Part shown: one piece after another, positions 1-7,912 of the stretch | Numbering within the stretch: the first letter of the stretch is position 1 | Layout: the number at the start of each line of letters is the position of its first letter | Source of the DNA: Deltaproteobacteria bacterium | GTDB lineage: Bacteria > Desulfobacterota > DSM-4660 > Desulfatiglandales > HGW-15 | Direction: 5' to 3' | Assembly (NCBI GenBank): GCA_019308985.1 | Contig: JAFDHB010000062.1 | Span: 1-17,984, forward strand | DNA length: 17,984 nucleotides | Notes under the pieces: generated by a model | What the model saw: the letters and a program-made list of their open reading frames with translations, nothing else | What the model was told of the DNA's origin: nothing | Database searches by the model: none | Program-made: the position numbers and the translations under genes

Positions 1-1
1 A

Positions 2-1171
2 AAACGGTACAGGAATGATCCCAATTTTGAAAACTTCTCCCTGCGTGGGACCCAGAACCCGGAATTCACCAATGTCCTGGGTATCTTTCCTACCAGGAAC
101 TTCAGGGAAGGTGTCCTGCCGGGATATGAAAAAATCGACAGCTCCGCCTTCGACAAGATCAGGGTACGTAATACCGCCTGCCATAACTGTATGCTCCACT
201 GCGGCAGCCTCACAAAGATCAATCACGGCACCTACGCCGGCTCCTGGAGCGAGGGGCCTGAGTATGAGACCATATGGGCCTTCACCGGCCCCGTGTCGTG
301 CACGGATATCGGATTGACCGTGGCCGCTGACGGGATGTGCGATGATTTGGGACTGGATACCATATCCACCGGTGATGCCATAGGCTTCGCCTATGAGCTC
401 TATGAGAGAGGCATAATCACAAAGGAGGATACCGGAGGACTGGAACTGACCTATGGGAACGATCAACCCGTCCTGCGCCTTATCAGGCAAATAGCCTATC
501 GGCAGGGGATCGGAGATCTGCTTGCCCAAGGCACGAGGGAGGCGTCCAGAAGGATCGGCAAGGACAGCGAGAAATACGCCATGCATGTGAAGGGACTGGA
601 CATACCGGCCTACGACCCCCGCGGCGCCAAGGCCCACGGGCTCAGCATGATGACCGCCAGTCTCGGGGCAGACCATGGTTACGGGTATGCAGGCCAGGAA
701 ATATTCGGGGTGCCTTACAAGGGTAAACCCGTCGACAGGTTCGCAATTGAAGGCAAAGGAGAACTGACCAAATGGAACCAGGATAACAGGGCCATATGGA
801 ACGTTGGGATAATGTGCTCCTTTGCGGCACGCTACTTTGACCACGAACTCTTCGGGCGGATGCTTTCCAGCGCTACCGGCTACCAGCAATTCCTTGACCC
901 CGCCTTCCTGCTCCTCGTGGGCGAAAGGATCGTGAACCTGGAGCGGATGTTCAACTACGGGGAGGGATTCGACCGAAAAGACGATGTCTATCCATCCCGC
1001 TTTACCCAAGATCCTCTTCTTGACGGCCCGGCGGCAGGTCAAGTCTTCGAGGCCGACTTATTGCTTCAGGATTACTACAAAGTAAGAGGCTGGGATCCGG
1101 AGACCGGGATTCCCACCAGGGATAAGCTGTGGGAACTGGGGCTCGAATACACCTTGGGATCTGGAAAGTAG
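2..1171 (+). CDS. aor: Aldehyde:ferredoxin oxidoreductase, tungsten-type, C-terminal part (cut by window start)
   Basis: The frame is open from base 2, so the N-terminal pterin-binding domain lies outside the window; 389 residues remain of a family usually about 600 long. Three cysteines in a C-x2-C-x3-C arrangement are visible (partial residues 60, 63, 67, ACHNCMLHC), with a further candidate in GIMCSF near residue 273; in this family such residues hold a 4Fe-4S cluster beside the pterin. GPEYETIWA and the pterin-contacting DDLGLD motif (residues 114-119) follow. The C-terminal GEGFDRKDD, RGWDPETGIPTR and LGLEY stretches are typical of AOR. The family oxidises aldehydes to carboxylic acids, or runs in reverse, with ferredoxin, using W- or Mo-bispterin in the cytoplasm. 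The exact aldehyde cannot be told. It ends 47 bases before a MoaD-like gene that probably belongs to the same transcript. Confidence 0.93.
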   Translation, partial: KRYRNDPNFENFSLRGTQNPEFTNVLGIFPTRNFREGVLPGYEKIDSSAFDKIRVRNTACHNCMLHCGSLTKINHGTYAGSWSEGPEYETIWAFTGPVSCTDIGLTVAADGMCDDLGLDTISTGDAIGFAYELYERGIITKEDTGGLELTYGNDQPVLRLIRQIAYRQGIGDLLAQGTREASRRIGKDSEKYAMHVKGLDIPAYDPRGAKAHGLSMMTASLGADHGYGYAGQEIFGVPYKGKPVDRFAIEGKGELTKWNQDNRAIWNVGIMCSFAARYFDHELFGRMLSSATGYQQFLDPAFLLLVGERIVNLERMFNYGEGFDRKDDVYPSRFTQDPLLDGPAAGQVFEADLLLQDYYKVRGWDPETGIPTRDKLWELGLEYTLGSGK

Positions 1172-1218
1172 CCTGGGGGTCCGGCTCCCGGGGAAAGACG
1201 CGACCTCCTGGATATGCC

Positions 1219-1488
1219 ATGCGGATCGAAACATCATATTTTGCGACCCTGCGCAACATAACCGGCCGGGCCCGGGAAGAAGTCAACCTGGATGACGGGG
1301 CAAAGCTGCGCGACCTGCTGGAATACCTGTTTCATGTCCATGGAGATAAGTTTCGCAATACCCTTGACCTGGGGAACAGCCACCTAATCCTTGTCAACGG
1401 CCGGCACCACGAGATCCTCCAGGGTATGGAAACGATCCTGAAAGAAGGAGACCGGGTCGTGTTCCTGCCCATCACCATGGGCGGCTAA
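1219..1488 (+). CDS. moaD: MoaD/ThiS-family small sulfur-carrier protein
   Basis: An 89-residue protein starting MRIETSYFATLRNITG and ending in LPITMGG; the terminal Gly-Gly is the residue pair that MoaD/ThiS proteins carry as a thiocarboxylate. The length matches the beta-grasp family (80-95 residues). An in-frame ATG exists at 1129, but it lies inside the AOR gene and gives a non-homologous N-terminus, so I chose 1219, where the family sequence begins. I see no strong Shine-Dalgarno before it, so translational coupling to the preceding gene is possible. MoaD donates sulfur for the dithiolene of the molybdopterin/tungstopterin cofactor. Placement directly after an AOR gene is common in anaerobes and suggests a dedicated supply of tungstopterin. 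Whether it also serves another thiolation pathway cannot be told. Confidence 0.85.
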   Translation: MRIETSYFATLRNITGRAREEVNLDDGAKLRDLLEYLFHVHGDKFRNTLDLGNSHLILVNGRHHEILQGMETILKEGDRVVFLPITMGG

Positions 1489-1506
1489 GCCCATATGTAA
1501 CGTAAC

Positions 1507-1527
1507 GTGTAATGTGTAATGTGTAAT
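1507..1527. repeat. Short tandem repeat, three copies of GTGTAAT
   Basis: Three exact head-to-tail copies of the heptamer GTGTAAT follow a related GTAACGTAAC tract just after the moaD stop. They lie in the 253-base gap between the convergent moaD and macB-type genes. No coding or regulatory role is evident. Confidence 0.75.
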
Positions 1528-1566
1528 GGGGGACGACCTTCAATAATTAAATAACCTGACATAAGG

Positions 1567-1623
1567 TCTATCCGGGAATATTTTGCAGGCATGCTCAGAA
1601 TAGCCGGATTAGATACCCCCGGC
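1567..1623. other. Weak inverted repeats in the convergent gap
   Basis: TCTATCCGG (1567-1575) can pair with CCGGATTAGA (1604-1613) with one bulge, and GCCGG (1603-1607) can alternatively pair with CCGGC (1619-1623). These are the only hairpin candidates seen between the ends of moaD and the permease gene. Neither has a T-tract, so a terminator is not established. Confidence 0.25.
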
Positions 1624-1741
1624 CTCTTGCATTACCTTATGATCAGAGGAGCTGTGATTGAATCAGGAATGTCGATTCTAGTCCCTCAACCGCCTTCTTA
1701 CTTTGTCACGATAGTCAACAACGTCCCGTGGTTTACGTGGT

Positions 1742-3010
1742 TTATTCATGCCTGAGGGCCACGATGGGGTCCACTTCCGCCGCCCTTGCGGCAGGATAGA
1801 GGCCGAAGATGATACCGATGGCCACGCTGATGAAGAGGGGGAGCATAATGCTCCAGGGTGTGATGATGGTGGGCATTCCTGCGAAGTAGGTTATCAACCT
1901 CGGTATTAGAACACCTATCCCTATCCCTAGAATACCGCCTAGGGTTGACAAGACAACCGTCTCGATCAGGAACTGGGTTATTATCTGTTTCTTTTTGGCG
2001 CCTATGGCACGGCGGATACCTATCTCCCTCGTCCTCTCGGTCACCGAGGCCAGCATTATGTTCATTATCCCTATACCACCCACCAAAAGGCTGATGGCCG
2101 CTATTGATCCCAGCACGATGTTGAAGGTCCTCTTGGTCGCCTCTGCCTGTTTTAGAAGCGCCAGGGGGACGCTGATTGCGTAGTCCTTTTTCTTGTGGAA
2201 CTTCTTCAGCATCCGATCTATTGCAACCGCCGTCTTTTCCACGTTTTCCCTCCGGTCTACCTCCACGATGATCTGGTGAAGCTCCACCATTTCCCTTTCA
2301 AAGGAGCCGGATGTGAGGCGAAAGGTGATGTCACCGTAGTATACGCGCGCTACGCCGATGGGGATATAGGCGTCCACCTGTTGGTCCGGGATCTGGATGT
2401 TGGCAGCCGTACCACCTTCACTCCTTACGATTCCCACCACCCTGAAGGTATCGCCGCCTATGCGAAGTGTCTGGCCGATGGTGCTCCCCGTGGCAAAGAG
2501 CCTCCTGGCCCCGTATTCGGTGAGCACCGCAACAGGTGCCTTTTTTTCCATATCCCTCGGCGAAAGGACCCTGCCGGCAATGATATCCCGCCTCACCAGG
2601 TCGAACCATAGGGGCGTTGTGCCGACCACTCTCAGCTCCAGCATCCTCTCTCCCAGGCGGCCTTCTTTTCGCATAACCTTCACCGGCACGGTCCTCTTTA
2701 TGGTACCGATTGTTTCCGCCAGGCGCCTGTGATCATCATAGGTGAGCCCGTAGATGACCATGAAAGTCCTGGTGGTGCCGGTGCTTTCATCCTCCACCGC
2801 CTTTACTGCCGTGATAATAATGTTGTTACTGCCGAGCTTCCTTATCTGATCCAGGGCCTCCTTGCTGGCACCCTCGCCCACGGCCAGCATGGCGACGACA
2901 CTGCCGACGCCGAATACCACTCCCAGCATCGTGAGGAAGGATCTGAGCTTGTGGAGCAGCAGGTTATCGATGCCAAGAAGGATATTGCGGACTATCCTGG
3001 CCTGTTTCAT
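1742..3010 (-). CDS. MacB-type ABC transporter permease (FtsX domain), ATPase encoded separately
   Basis: A 422-residue inner-membrane protein. One N-terminal membrane segment (about residues 26-46) is followed by a periplasmic MacB-PCD region of roughly 230 residues. Three C-terminal membrane segments follow at about 290-318, 342-368 and 386-408. The GGIGIMNIMLASVTERTREI and IGIRRAIGAKK segments and the ending PAARAAEVDPIVALRHE are characteristic of the MacB/FtsX family. In this family the permease uses ATP-driven mechanotransmission to push substrates from the periplasm through a TolC-type channel. Its ATG lies 4 bases after the ATPase stop, and the ribosome-binding GGAG overlaps the end of the ATPase gene, indicating coupling. 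Classical MacB fuses ATPase and permease; here they are two genes, as in many LolCDE/YknYZ-like sets. The adaptor and outer-membrane factor upstream favour export rather than lipoprotein release. Confidence 0.92.
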   Translation of the reverse strand: MKQARIVRNILLGIDNLLLHKLRSFLTMLGVVFGVGSVVAMLAVGEGASKEALDQIRKLGSNNIIITAVKAVEDESTGTTRTFMVIYGLTYDDHRRLAETIGTIKRTVPVKVMRKEGRLGERMLELRVVGTTPLWFDLVRRDIIAGRVLSPRDMEKKAPVAVLTEYGARRLFATGSTIGQTLRIGGDTFRVVGIVRSEGGTAANIQIPDQQVDAYIPIGVARVYYGDITFRLTSGSFEREMVELHQIIVEVDRRENVEKTAVAIDRMLKKFHKKKDYAISVPLALLKQAEATKRTFNIVLGSIAAISLLVGGIGIMNIMLASVTERTREIGIRRAIGAKKKQIITQFLIETVVLSTLGGILGIGIGVLIPRLITYFAGMPTIITPWSIMLPLFISVAIGIIFGLYPAARAAEVDPIVALRHE

Positions 3011-3014
3011 CTCC

Positions 3015-3716
3015 TTACTCCTCTATACCCTCTATGAGGCCGTCTCTCATGTGGATCCTTCTCTTGGCATAGGCCGCTATGTGGGATTCGTGCGTTACCA
3101 TGATGATGGTCTTGCCCTGGGCATTGAGTCGAACCAACAGCTCCATGATCTGTTCTCCAGTGGCGGTATCAAGGTTCCCTGTCGGCTCATCCGCAAAGAT
3201 GATCTCCGGATCATTGGCAAGGGCCCTGGCTATGGCGACCCTCTGCATTTGACCGCCGGACAGCTCTGACGGGCGATGGTCCAGCCTTTCTTCGAGACCT
3301 ACCAGAGATGCCAGTTCCTTCGCCCTCCGAGCGCTTCGGGAGGCATCCCAACCCAGGTAGTAGAGGGGCAACTCAATGTTTCTCTGCACCGTCAACTGGG
3401 GGATGAGGTTGAAACTCTGGAATATGAACCCCAGGTGTCTGAGCCTCAACTCGCTCAGGGCGTCGTCGTCCAGGGTACTGACATCTTCTCCTTCAAGGAA
3501 GTACGCCCCTGCTGTTAAGCGATCCAGGCACCCCAGGATATTCATCATGGTGCTCTTGCCCGAACCACTTGGTCCCATGATGGCATTGAAGCTCCCCCGC
3601 TCAAAGGAAACACCGACTCCCGCCAAGGCCCTCACTTCCTGCCTCCCCATTTGGTAGACCTTGTAGGCATCCACTAATCTCACAATTTCATTGTCTGTTC
3701 TTGAAGAACCCGCCAT
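3015..3716 (-). CDS. MacB/LolD-type ABC transporter ATP-binding protein
   Basis: A 233-residue ATPase with every ABC motif intact: Walker [10 protein letters not shown] (residues 48-56), Q-loop FQSFN with Gln100, signature LSGGQ (152-156), Walker B IIFADE with the catalytic Glu177, and the switch His209 in VTHES. The length and the LNLIPQ-like region after the Q-loop match the MacB/LolD class rather than an importer ATPase. It starts 18 bases after the adaptor stop, with a moderate AAGGGAAGGG purine run upstream, and is followed after 4 bases by the permease. It should bind the permease coupling region on the cytoplasmic face. The substrate is not readable from the ATPase. Confidence 0.93.
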   Translation of the reverse strand: MAGSSRTDNEIVRLVDAYKVYQMGRQEVRALAGVGVSFERGSFNAIMGPSGSGKSTMMNILGCLDRLTAGAYFLEGEDVSTLDDDALSELRLRHLGFIFQSFNLIPQLTVQRNIELPLYYLGWDASRSARRAKELASLVGLEERLDHRPSELSGGQMQRVAIARALANDPEIIFADEPTGNLDTATGEQIMELLVRLNAQGKTIIMVTHESHIAAYAKRRIHMRDGLIEGIEE

Positions 3717-3734
3717 GCAGAGAAACCCTTCCCT

Positions 3735-5579
3735 TCACTGTCCTGCCATCCTCTCCTGTAAAAACCTCCTCCTTTCCTCCCTTGACATGCTGCGAAACCG
3801 CTCCCGTTCTTCGGGCGACAGGCTCTCAAAAAACTTGCGCCGCCTTTCCCTCTGCTCCGGCGAGAGGTCCTTGAGCCTGGTAGATCTTTTCTCCGCTGCA
3901 CCGGCCGAGATTCCTCCGGCCCCTATTGAAGGTGCGGCGCCGGGCCTGTCAATTGACCCCTGGACCCCCTCCCCTTTCTTGCCGGAAATCCGCCCTGGCT
4001 GCTGAGCCGATGATGAAGCCGGTTCCGTTCCTGTGGACCCGACCTCCTTTATGATCTTGTCTCCATCCGTTGCCGGTTCCAGGGACGCCTCGGAAAGAGG
4101 AGGGGTCATGGAAACGATCTCTCCCGGTTCCAGACCCCGGATGATACGTACCATTCGGTTGTTGTCCCACCCAATTTCAACCTCCCTCGGTTCAAATGAT
4201 TCCCCGTTCATCACATAAACCACTGGCTTACCCCCTATCCTGAGTACCGCCTGGACCGGCACGTAGGTGGCTTCCTCATACTGTTCCACGATGATCTCCG
4301 CCTTGCAGCTCATCCCGGTACGCAGCTCATCGCCCGCCTCGTCCAGGTATATGTCCGTTTCATATACCTTGAGATCCGGGTTCAAAAAAGCACTTTGTGC
4401 ATCGGGCAGGGGTGCGATCTTTGCAACCCTTCCGAAAAACACCTTCCCTGGGAGCGCGTCGACCGTGATCTTAACGGGAAGGCCCACCCGAACCTTGTCA
4501 AGGTTTGACTCGTGTATCGCTACCTCTGCCTTTGCAGCCCTGCCTACGGGAAGGTGGATCAATTCCTGTCGTTCCCTCACGACCTGGCCCTCCTCCAAGG
4601 GCTGCACCCTGTGTCTAAAACCCCCCTTTTGCGCGCTGGTGGCATAAATGACGAGACCGTCGGCAGGGGCATAGATCTTTGTCTTTTCTATCTGCCTTTC
4701 TATCTTTTTCAGCTTGTCCTTCTGCCGCTCGAACTCCGCCCTCTTCGCCTTCAGGTTCGCCTCCGCCTGGGCCACGTCCGCCTTTGCCTTGCGGATCGTC
4801 CTCTCCAGGGCCATCCTGGCCTGTTTGAGGTCGCTCTTGAGCTGATCCAGCCTCCTCTTGTGGGTGTAATTCTTGAGCAACTCCAGGTCGTTTTTGGCAA
4901 GCTCCAGGTTCAGGGCGTTCTTCTTAACGGTCAGCTCATCCGTCCTGAACTCGGTCTCTGATATGTACTTTTCATTGAAGAGGCGCCTTGACCACTCGAG
5001 TTTTTCCTGAGATCTCGTCAGTTCTTCCCTTGCAAGGGTCAGTTTTGCCTCGGCCTCTTTCAACTGGTTGGGGTACTCCCCTTCTACGTATTTCGTCAGG
5101 TCTTCCCTGGCGAACTTGTAAGACAGTTTCGCCTTGTCCACATCGGCCTCGGCCTGGTTCTTGACCACTTCCAGGTTTTCTCTGGCACTGATAAAGGCGG
5201 CCTCGGCATTCTGCACCCGGATCTGCTGGTCTATCTTCTCGTCCAGCAAGGAACTGGCGTCCAGCTCCACGAGCAGATCCCCCTTCTTTACCCTGGTGCC
5301 TTCAGGTATGAGGTAAAGGATAGTGGTCTTCCCTTCTACTTCGTTCTTTATCACTACTTGATTCCTGGCCTTTATGGTACCCGATTCAATGACGCTGATC
5401 TTCAAGGGACCCCGTCTGACAACAAAGGTCGCGATCTCTTTCTCCTTGCCTCCCTTTGCCCTGGATGACCGCAGGTCGGCCAGGTAATTTGCCGCAAGGG
5501 CTGCAAGGACAATAAGGCCGATTAATATATAGGGTTTCTTGCTCCTGAAGGACCAAGAATTTTTTCTCTTGCCGTTCAT
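3735..5579 (-). CDS. MacA/HlyD-type periplasmic adaptor with an unusual LTxxQ-like C-terminal tail
   Basis: A 614-residue membrane-fusion protein. I chose the ATG at 5579 because GGAGG lies 7 bases before it; the ATG at 5600 lacks such a site. The parts in order are an inner-membrane anchor (about 16-35), a first lipoyl half (75-110, with VIKNEVEGKT and VPEGTRVKKGDLLVELD-like sequence), a long charged coiled-coil hairpin (115-300), a second lipoyl half (IYAPADGLVIYA, from about 302), a beta-barrel (350-430) and a membrane-proximal domain to about 495. An added Gly/Ser/Pro-rich linker (about 513-565) leads to a strongly charged helix-like tail (568-614) containing LSPEQ, LSPEE and MSREE. MacA relatives usually stop after the membrane-proximal domain, near 370-450 residues. 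The protein should bridge the permease and TolC partner encoded on either side. The function of the tail is unknown. Confidence 0.9.
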   Translation of the reverse strand: MNGKRKNSWSFRSKKPYILIGLIVLAALAANYLADLRSSRAKGGKEKEIATFVVRRGPLKISVIESGTIKARNQVVIKNEVEGKTTILYLIPEGTRVKKGDLLVELDASSLLDEKIDQQIRVQNAEAAFISARENLEVVKNQAEADVDKAKLSYKFAREDLTKYVEGEYPNQLKEAEAKLTLAREELTRSQEKLEWSRRLFNEKYISETEFRTDELTVKKNALNLELAKNDLELLKNYTHKRRLDQLKSDLKQARMALERTIRKAKADVAQAEANLKAKRAEFERQKDKLKKIERQIEKTKIYAPADGLVIYATSAQKGGFRHRVQPLEEGQVVRERQELIHLPVGRAAKAEVAIHESNLDKVRVGLPVKITVDALPGKVFFGRVAKIAPLPDAQSAFLNPDLKVYETDIYLDEAGDELRTGMSCKAEIIVEQYEEATYVPVQAVLRIGGKPVVYVMNGESFEPREVEIGWDNNRMVRIIRGLEPGEIVSMTPPLSEASLEPATDGDKIIKEVGSTGTEPASSSAQQPGRISGKKGEGVQGSIDRPGAAPSIGAGGISAGAAEKRSTRLKDLSPEQRERRRKFFESLSPEERERFRSMSREERRRFLQERMAGQ

Positions 5580-5605
5580 TCCAATCCCTCCATCCAACAT
5601 CCGAT

Positions 5606-7546
5606 CTAAGGGCTATATTCCTGCCACAACCCCCTTTCGTCAACCCTGAGGAGGCCCGTGTCACGCTGGAATTCCAACTCCGCTATCCTGTAATCCACTA
5701 CTGCTGAAATGAATCCGTTCTTGGCATTGATCAACGCCTCTTGAGCCTCGAGCACATCCCGTATCGGGATGCGGCCTGCCTCAAAGAAGAGTGCCGTGCT
5801 TTTCGCCCGCTTCTCTGCCACGAGCGTGGCCCTTGCCTGGATTTTCCTCTCCTCCCTGGCCTGGAACATGGCGCGCAGCCTGTCGCGGACGGCAAGTTTG
5901 ATCTTATCTTCCAACACCTGCATGTCCCTCACGGATTTTTCCAGGTCAATAAAGCTCTTCCTGTAAGCGTTTCTCTCTGCCGTTCGCTCTAAGGGCAGGT
6001 CAATGGTCAGCAGAGCGGAATAGATGCCCTTCTCCCCCCTGAGATTGGCATTATCCAAATGAGCGGTATCGATGCTTCGGGATTCACCAAGCCTTGCCTT
6101 CCCAAGGAGGGTTATTTCAGCCCTCAGGGCATCGGCCCTTACTATTACATTCCTCTGGGCATCATAGACCTTTCCTTCCGCCACCCTGAGATCCAGACGG
6201 TTTTTCAGACCCAACTGGATGGCGCGGAAAGGATCCATCTCCAGAGGACCGGCCCCTTCCCTTCCCGGTCTGACCAGTCGGATAGGGGCGTCTGCAGGCG
6301 GGATTTTTTCCCTTGCGTTCCGCACTTTTTCCTGTGCTATTTCTTCGGTGACCCGGGAGGTTTCCGCAACCAGTTTATCCAGCTCACCCCTGTCCAGGAG
6401 GAGGTCTGCGTCAGGGGGCAGGCCCAGGAGGAGCTTGAAAAAATCCAAACTCCCCTTGTAGGCCTCTTGTGCCCTGATCCAGCGGTTACGGGCCCTCAGC
6501 TCGTTCTGGCGTGCCTGGTCGACCTCTATCTCCGAGACCCGCCCTGCATCCGCCATCCTCCGTGTACGCCGCGTGGAGGAGATCAGGTTGCGGTAGTTCT
6601 CCTCGGCATTTTCCACCTCGCTCAGGCGCCTAAGCACCTCCAGGTAGTTCTTGGCAATGTCTACGGACAGGGTCTTCTTGAACCTCTCAAATTCCCATAT
6701 GGCATAAAGGACATTCCTCTGTGCCTGCGTCAGGGGCTCGGTCACGATGTGTCGGCCCGCTCCCCTCAAAAGGGGAATCGTAATGGAGGCATCACCCACG
6801 ATTCCCAGGGTGGATGAGCGGTCCTGGGTGAGCAACTTCACGATATCCAGTGCCAGTGCCGCACTGAACTCTATGCCGCTCTTCAGCTTCCTGCTCCAGT
6901 CCAAGTCTCCTCGGACTTCGGCACCGGTTACGGTCTTCCCGCCGCTCAAATCCGTCTCTATGAATCCCTCTGTCTTTCCTCCCAGTATGTTTCGGAACTC
7001 GTTCCGCTCCAGATCCAGGTCCAGGGCGGCCCTGAATATGGCCTCCTTCTTGAGTTGGTATTCAGGATTGTTTCGCGCTCCTATCTGGAGCGCCTCTACC
7101 ATGGAAATCCTAAGGGAACCTTCTTCAGGCACCGTGACGACTCGATCTTCACACGGTTCCTCCTTAGGATATTCCATCTCGGGCCAGTGCTCAATCTTTT
7201 CCAGCCTGTCAGTACCCAGGGATGGATCGCCGGTGTAAGGCAGGCCCTGGGCGATCAGCAAGCGCCGACGAAGGATATCGCTGGGGCGTTCAATAGTGAA
7301 AGGCCCTGCCTTGCCCAGCAGCTTCTCCTGTGCCTCCCGGACTATGGTCACCGCGGTCCTGTCAGCGTCTTTTCTGTACACTTCCGGTGTGCCGCAACCC
7401 GCCAAGATTACCAGTGCAACAAGCAACATAAGCGCAGGATGCAGCGATGACTTCATGAATTCTTTGGCGCCCTTAATACCCGCAGCAAAGGCAGCGGAGA
7501 TGAAGCTGATGCAAAGCAATATCACTGCTCTTGTACCTGACACCAT
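5606..7546 (-). CDS. TolC-family outer-membrane efflux protein, probable lipoprotein
   Basis: A 646-residue protein from the ATG at 7546, which has AGGAGG 8 bases upstream. The body has the TolC/OEP pattern: two repeats rich in long amphipathic helices, including DIAKNYLEVLRRLSEVENAEENY-type and GRVSEIEVDQARQNELRARNRW-type segments, LLLGLPPDADLLLDRGELD between the repeats, and a second repeat ending GRIPIRDVLEAQEAL. Residues 1-23 look like a signal peptide, but a second one (residues 31-51) ends in a lipobox LAGC with Cys51. An alternative ATG at 7456 would place this cysteine at residue 21, the usual lipoprotein layout, but it has no clear ribosome-binding site. It is the first gene of the export operon; its stop lies 26 bases before the adaptor start. 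It would form the trimeric channel through the outer membrane. Confidence 0.88.
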   Translation of the reverse strand: MVSGTRAVILLCISFISAAFAAGIKGAKEFMKSSLHPALMLLVALVILAGCGTPEVYRKDADRTAVTIVREAQEKLLGKAGPFTIERPSDILRRRLLIAQGLPYTGDPSLGTDRLEKIEHWPEMEYPKEEPCEDRVVTVPEEGSLRISMVEALQIGARNNPEYQLKKEAIFRAALDLDLERNEFRNILGGKTEGFIETDLSGGKTVTGAEVRGDLDWSRKLKSGIEFSAALALDIVKLLTQDRSSTLGIVGDASITIPLLRGAGRHIVTEPLTQAQRNVLYAIWEFERFKKTLSVDIAKNYLEVLRRLSEVENAEENYRNLISSTRRTRRMADAGRVSEIEVDQARQNELRARNRWIRAQEAYKGSLDFFKLLLGLPPDADLLLDRGELDKLVAETSRVTEEIAQEKVRNAREKIPPADAPIRLVRPGREGAGPLEMDPFRAIQLGLKNRLDLRVAEGKVYDAQRNVIVRADALRAEITLLGKARLGESRSIDTAHLDNANLRGEKGIYSALLTIDLPLERTAERNAYRKSFIDLEKSVRDMQVLEDKIKLAVRDRLRAMFQAREERKIQARATLVAEKRAKSTALFFEAGRIPIRDVLEAQEALINAKNGFISAVVDYRIAELEFQRDTGLLRVDERGLWQEYSP

Positions 7547-7912
7547 CACCTCTTCCTCCTTGCTCCTCTCTTACAGCCCTTGGTAACAAGATTATGCTGA
7601 TATTTGCCGTTATGTCTATCCTATTGGTGTTTCTTGAAGACCCGCGACCCGGTTTGATCCAAGATTGGGCAATATGCAACAGCGCCATCATATCACAATA
7701 ATCGGCCAACAAGACACGCAAGAAGAATATTACGGGGAAACCATGCGGGGTACGGAGGCCAGAGGAAAGGGTTCGGATCGGACACATCTGCCGGCGCCTT
7801 TTCCGCGAGAAGATCCCGGGTACTCCTTCTTCATACTCTCGCTTCATGCTCGGCCCTGGGGCTGTAATGCCGAGCAGGTAAGGAGTTATCCAGTATCAAC
7901 GGTCGCGTCCTA
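7547..7912. other. Intergenic region between the LTxxQ gene and the export operon
   Basis: This 366-base stretch holds the ribosome-binding site and candidate promoter of the export operon. A 7-base inverted repeat GCTCGGC/GCCGAGC (7848-7854 and 7869-7875) lies 38 bases past the end of the LTxxQ gene and could be a weak terminator, though no T-run follows on the minus strand. Reading frames here have no recognisable family features. Since both genes run the same way, read-through from the LTxxQ gene into the operon is possible. Confidence 0.5.
7591..7618 (-). promoter_or_regulatory. Candidate sigma-70-type promoter for the tolC-macA-macB-like operon
   Basis: On the minus strand TAGACA (7618-7613) and CATAAT (7596-7591) are separated by 16 bases. 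Each matches the consensus at 5 of 6 positions. Transcription would begin near 7584, some 38 bases before the ATG at 7546. The call rests on these two hexamers only. Confidence 0.4.

Noticed and set aside
1507..1527. CRISPR-like repeat
   Set aside because: The units are 7 bases long and directly adjacent, with no spacers.
6059..6817. 252-codon plus-strand open frame inside the TolC-family gene
   Set aside because: It is antisense to a well-supported coding region, with no conserved features.
7473..7847. Open frame on the minus strand between the LTxxQ gene and the TolC-family gene
   Set aside because: It overlaps the start of the TolC-family gene in another frame and has no recognisable domain or translation signal.
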